Shown here piece by piece: positions 63,304 through 64,000 of a DNA stretch of 64,000 nucleotides. The stretch spans positions 42,675-106,674 of the forward strand of contig CAWGIX010000005.1 in NCBI GenBank assembly GCA_963822705.1, read 5' to 3'. The stretch is from CAVRQM01 sp963822705 (lineage in GTDB: Bacteria; Pseudomonadota; Alphaproteobacteria; Acetobacterales; Acetobacteraceae). The notes beneath the pieces were generated by a model that searched no databases, had not been told where the DNA came from, and saw only the letters and a list, made by a program, of their open reading frames with translations. Numbering within the stretch: the stretch's first letter is position 1; each line of letters opens with the position of its first letter. Position numbers and translations under genes: made by a program.

Positions 63304-63384
63304 TCAGTCCGGTGGGTTTAGGAGGATCGTGCTGATGTCCCGATAGCCGCTGAGAACCCGGACGATTTCAATTGCCTGCTGTGT
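63304..63384 (-). pseudogene. C-terminal remnant of a RelE/ParE-type toxin
   Basis: About 27 residues: HTQQAIEIVRVLSGYRDIST, ILLNPPD and a stop at 63304. The I-E-I-V-R-V-L-x-G-x-R-D-I pattern is the typical ParE C-terminus. The rest of the toxin is missing: immediately upstream is the start of the divergent livF-like gene. A deletion or rearrangement scar. Confidence 0.5.
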
Positions 63385-64000
63385 ATGCTTGAGGTCTCTG
63401 AACTCATGGCTTCGGTATGGCCGGACGCAGGCGCTGTTCGACGTGTCGCTGACCTTGGAGGCCGGGCAGTGCCTGGCGCTGGTCGGCACCAACGGCGCCG
63501 GCAAGACCACCATCATCCGCGCCATCCTCGGCCCTGATCCGCACCGAGGGCACGGTGCGAATCGAGGGCGCGGACCTCTCGCGCGCGCCGACGCCGGCGC
63601 GGGTGCGCGAGCACGGCGTCGGCGTGGTGCACGAGGGACGCGGGCTGTTCCGCGCATGACGGTGCAGGAGAACATCCTCGTCGGCCAGCCCCGGACGCAT
63701 CGCGGGCGGCTGGAACCTGCGATGGACCTGTTCCCAGCGCTCCGCATTCGCCTGCGCGAGCCGGTGGCGCTGCTGTCCGGCGGGCAGCAGCAGATGGTGG
63801 CGCTGGCCCGGACGGTCGTGAGCGGCCGCGCCTCGCTGCTGGACGAGCCGTCATCGGCCTCGCGCCGATCATCGTGGACGAGATCTACGCCTATCTCGCG
63901 CAGTTGCGCGCAACCGGGCTGACCATGCTGCTGGTCGAGCAGAGCATCGCCGCGCGCACGGCTTCGCCGAGCAGCTGTGCCTGATCCGCAGCAGCCGTTC
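63385..64000 (+). pseudogene. LivF-like ABC ATPase, several frameshifts, cut by the window edge
   Basis: ATG 63385 gives MLEVSEL, then the frame changes: YGRTQALFDVSLTLEAGQ, CLALVGTNGAGKTTIIRAIL (Walker A); another frame carries RTEGTVRIEGADLSRAPTPA and GVGVVHEGRGLF; then MTVQENILVGQPRTHRGRLE, LLSGGQQQMVALARTVVSGR (signature), LLDEPSS (Walker B), and a further frame with APIIVDEIYAYLAQLRATGL, TMLLVEQS. At least four shifts in 600 bp. Either a decaying gene or poor sequence at the contig end; probably belongs to a second LIV-type operon to the right or left. Confidence 0.7.

Overview
The window looks like a chromosomal segment of an alphaproteobacterium of the order Rhodospirillales, most likely family Acetobacteraceae. 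Evidence: very high G+C, a GcrA cell-cycle regulator, an alphaproteobacterial-type ctaC-ctaD-ctaB order, and two degenerate copies of a proline/arginine-rich 'ILRPLCRML'-type hypothetical gene that I associate with that family from memory. No rRNA, tRNA, CRISPR array or intact insertion sequence was found.

Layout. 1-7.7 kb (all minus strand): cytochrome c oxidase genes (ctaB partial, ctaD, ctaC), a phospholipid-type methyltransferase, a cold-shock protein, gcrA with a cluster of DnaA-box-like sites, a lone tatA, a Tat-exported FAD oxidase of the berberine-bridge family, and a CHAP-domain lipoprotein. 7.8-18.1 kb: possible small RNA, a GFA-family protein, recX, a PRC-barrel protein, a GmrSD-type restriction gene, the first degenerate family gene, an MscS channel, and overlapping argD-argF. 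18.1-24.6 kb: two tandem GloVer-repeat secreted proteins, a cation efflux transporter, and two tandem PEP-CTERM proteins, each behind a near-consensus sigma-54 promoter with a shared upstream element. 24.7-30.7 kb: metH and an ArsR-methyltransferase fusion regulator with a palindromic operator, a small GCxCC protein, and an amidase. 31.0-42.2 kb: one co-directional block of type I secretion ABC transporter, HlyD adaptor, Sel1-repeat protein, a giant TPR/GT2/GT4 glycosyltransferase, an unknown low-complexity protein and a second glycosyltransferase. 42.3-47.4 kb: second degenerate family gene, monooxygenase/ArsR pair, and the two pyrophosphatases hppA-ppa. 47.6-56.0 kb: a complete branched-chain-amino-acid-type ABC transporter followed by a complete ribose-type ABC transporter. 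56.0-64 kb: cysK, a sugar-nucleotide epimerase, GNAT, nitrilase, lpxB, a phosphoribosyltransferase, a FitAB-type toxin-antitoxin pair, a Gfo/Idh/MocA oxidoreductase, a toxin-gene remnant and the start of another livF-like gene.

A cross-cutting observation is that at least fifteen otherwise well-conserved genes, including housekeeping argD, ppa and lpxB, are broken by single-base frameshifts while their reading continues cleanly in another frame. This is better explained by indel errors in the underlying sequence than by gene decay, so the coordinates given here span the reconstructed genes and each suspected shift is marked. Several apparent oddities (an ArgD-ArgF fusion, a 303-residue pyrophosphatase, a 931-residue MscS) disappear once these shifts are corrected.

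The most interesting biology is the type I secretion/glycosyltransferase block, the sigma-54-controlled PEP-CTERM pair, and the DnaA-box cluster in front of gcrA.
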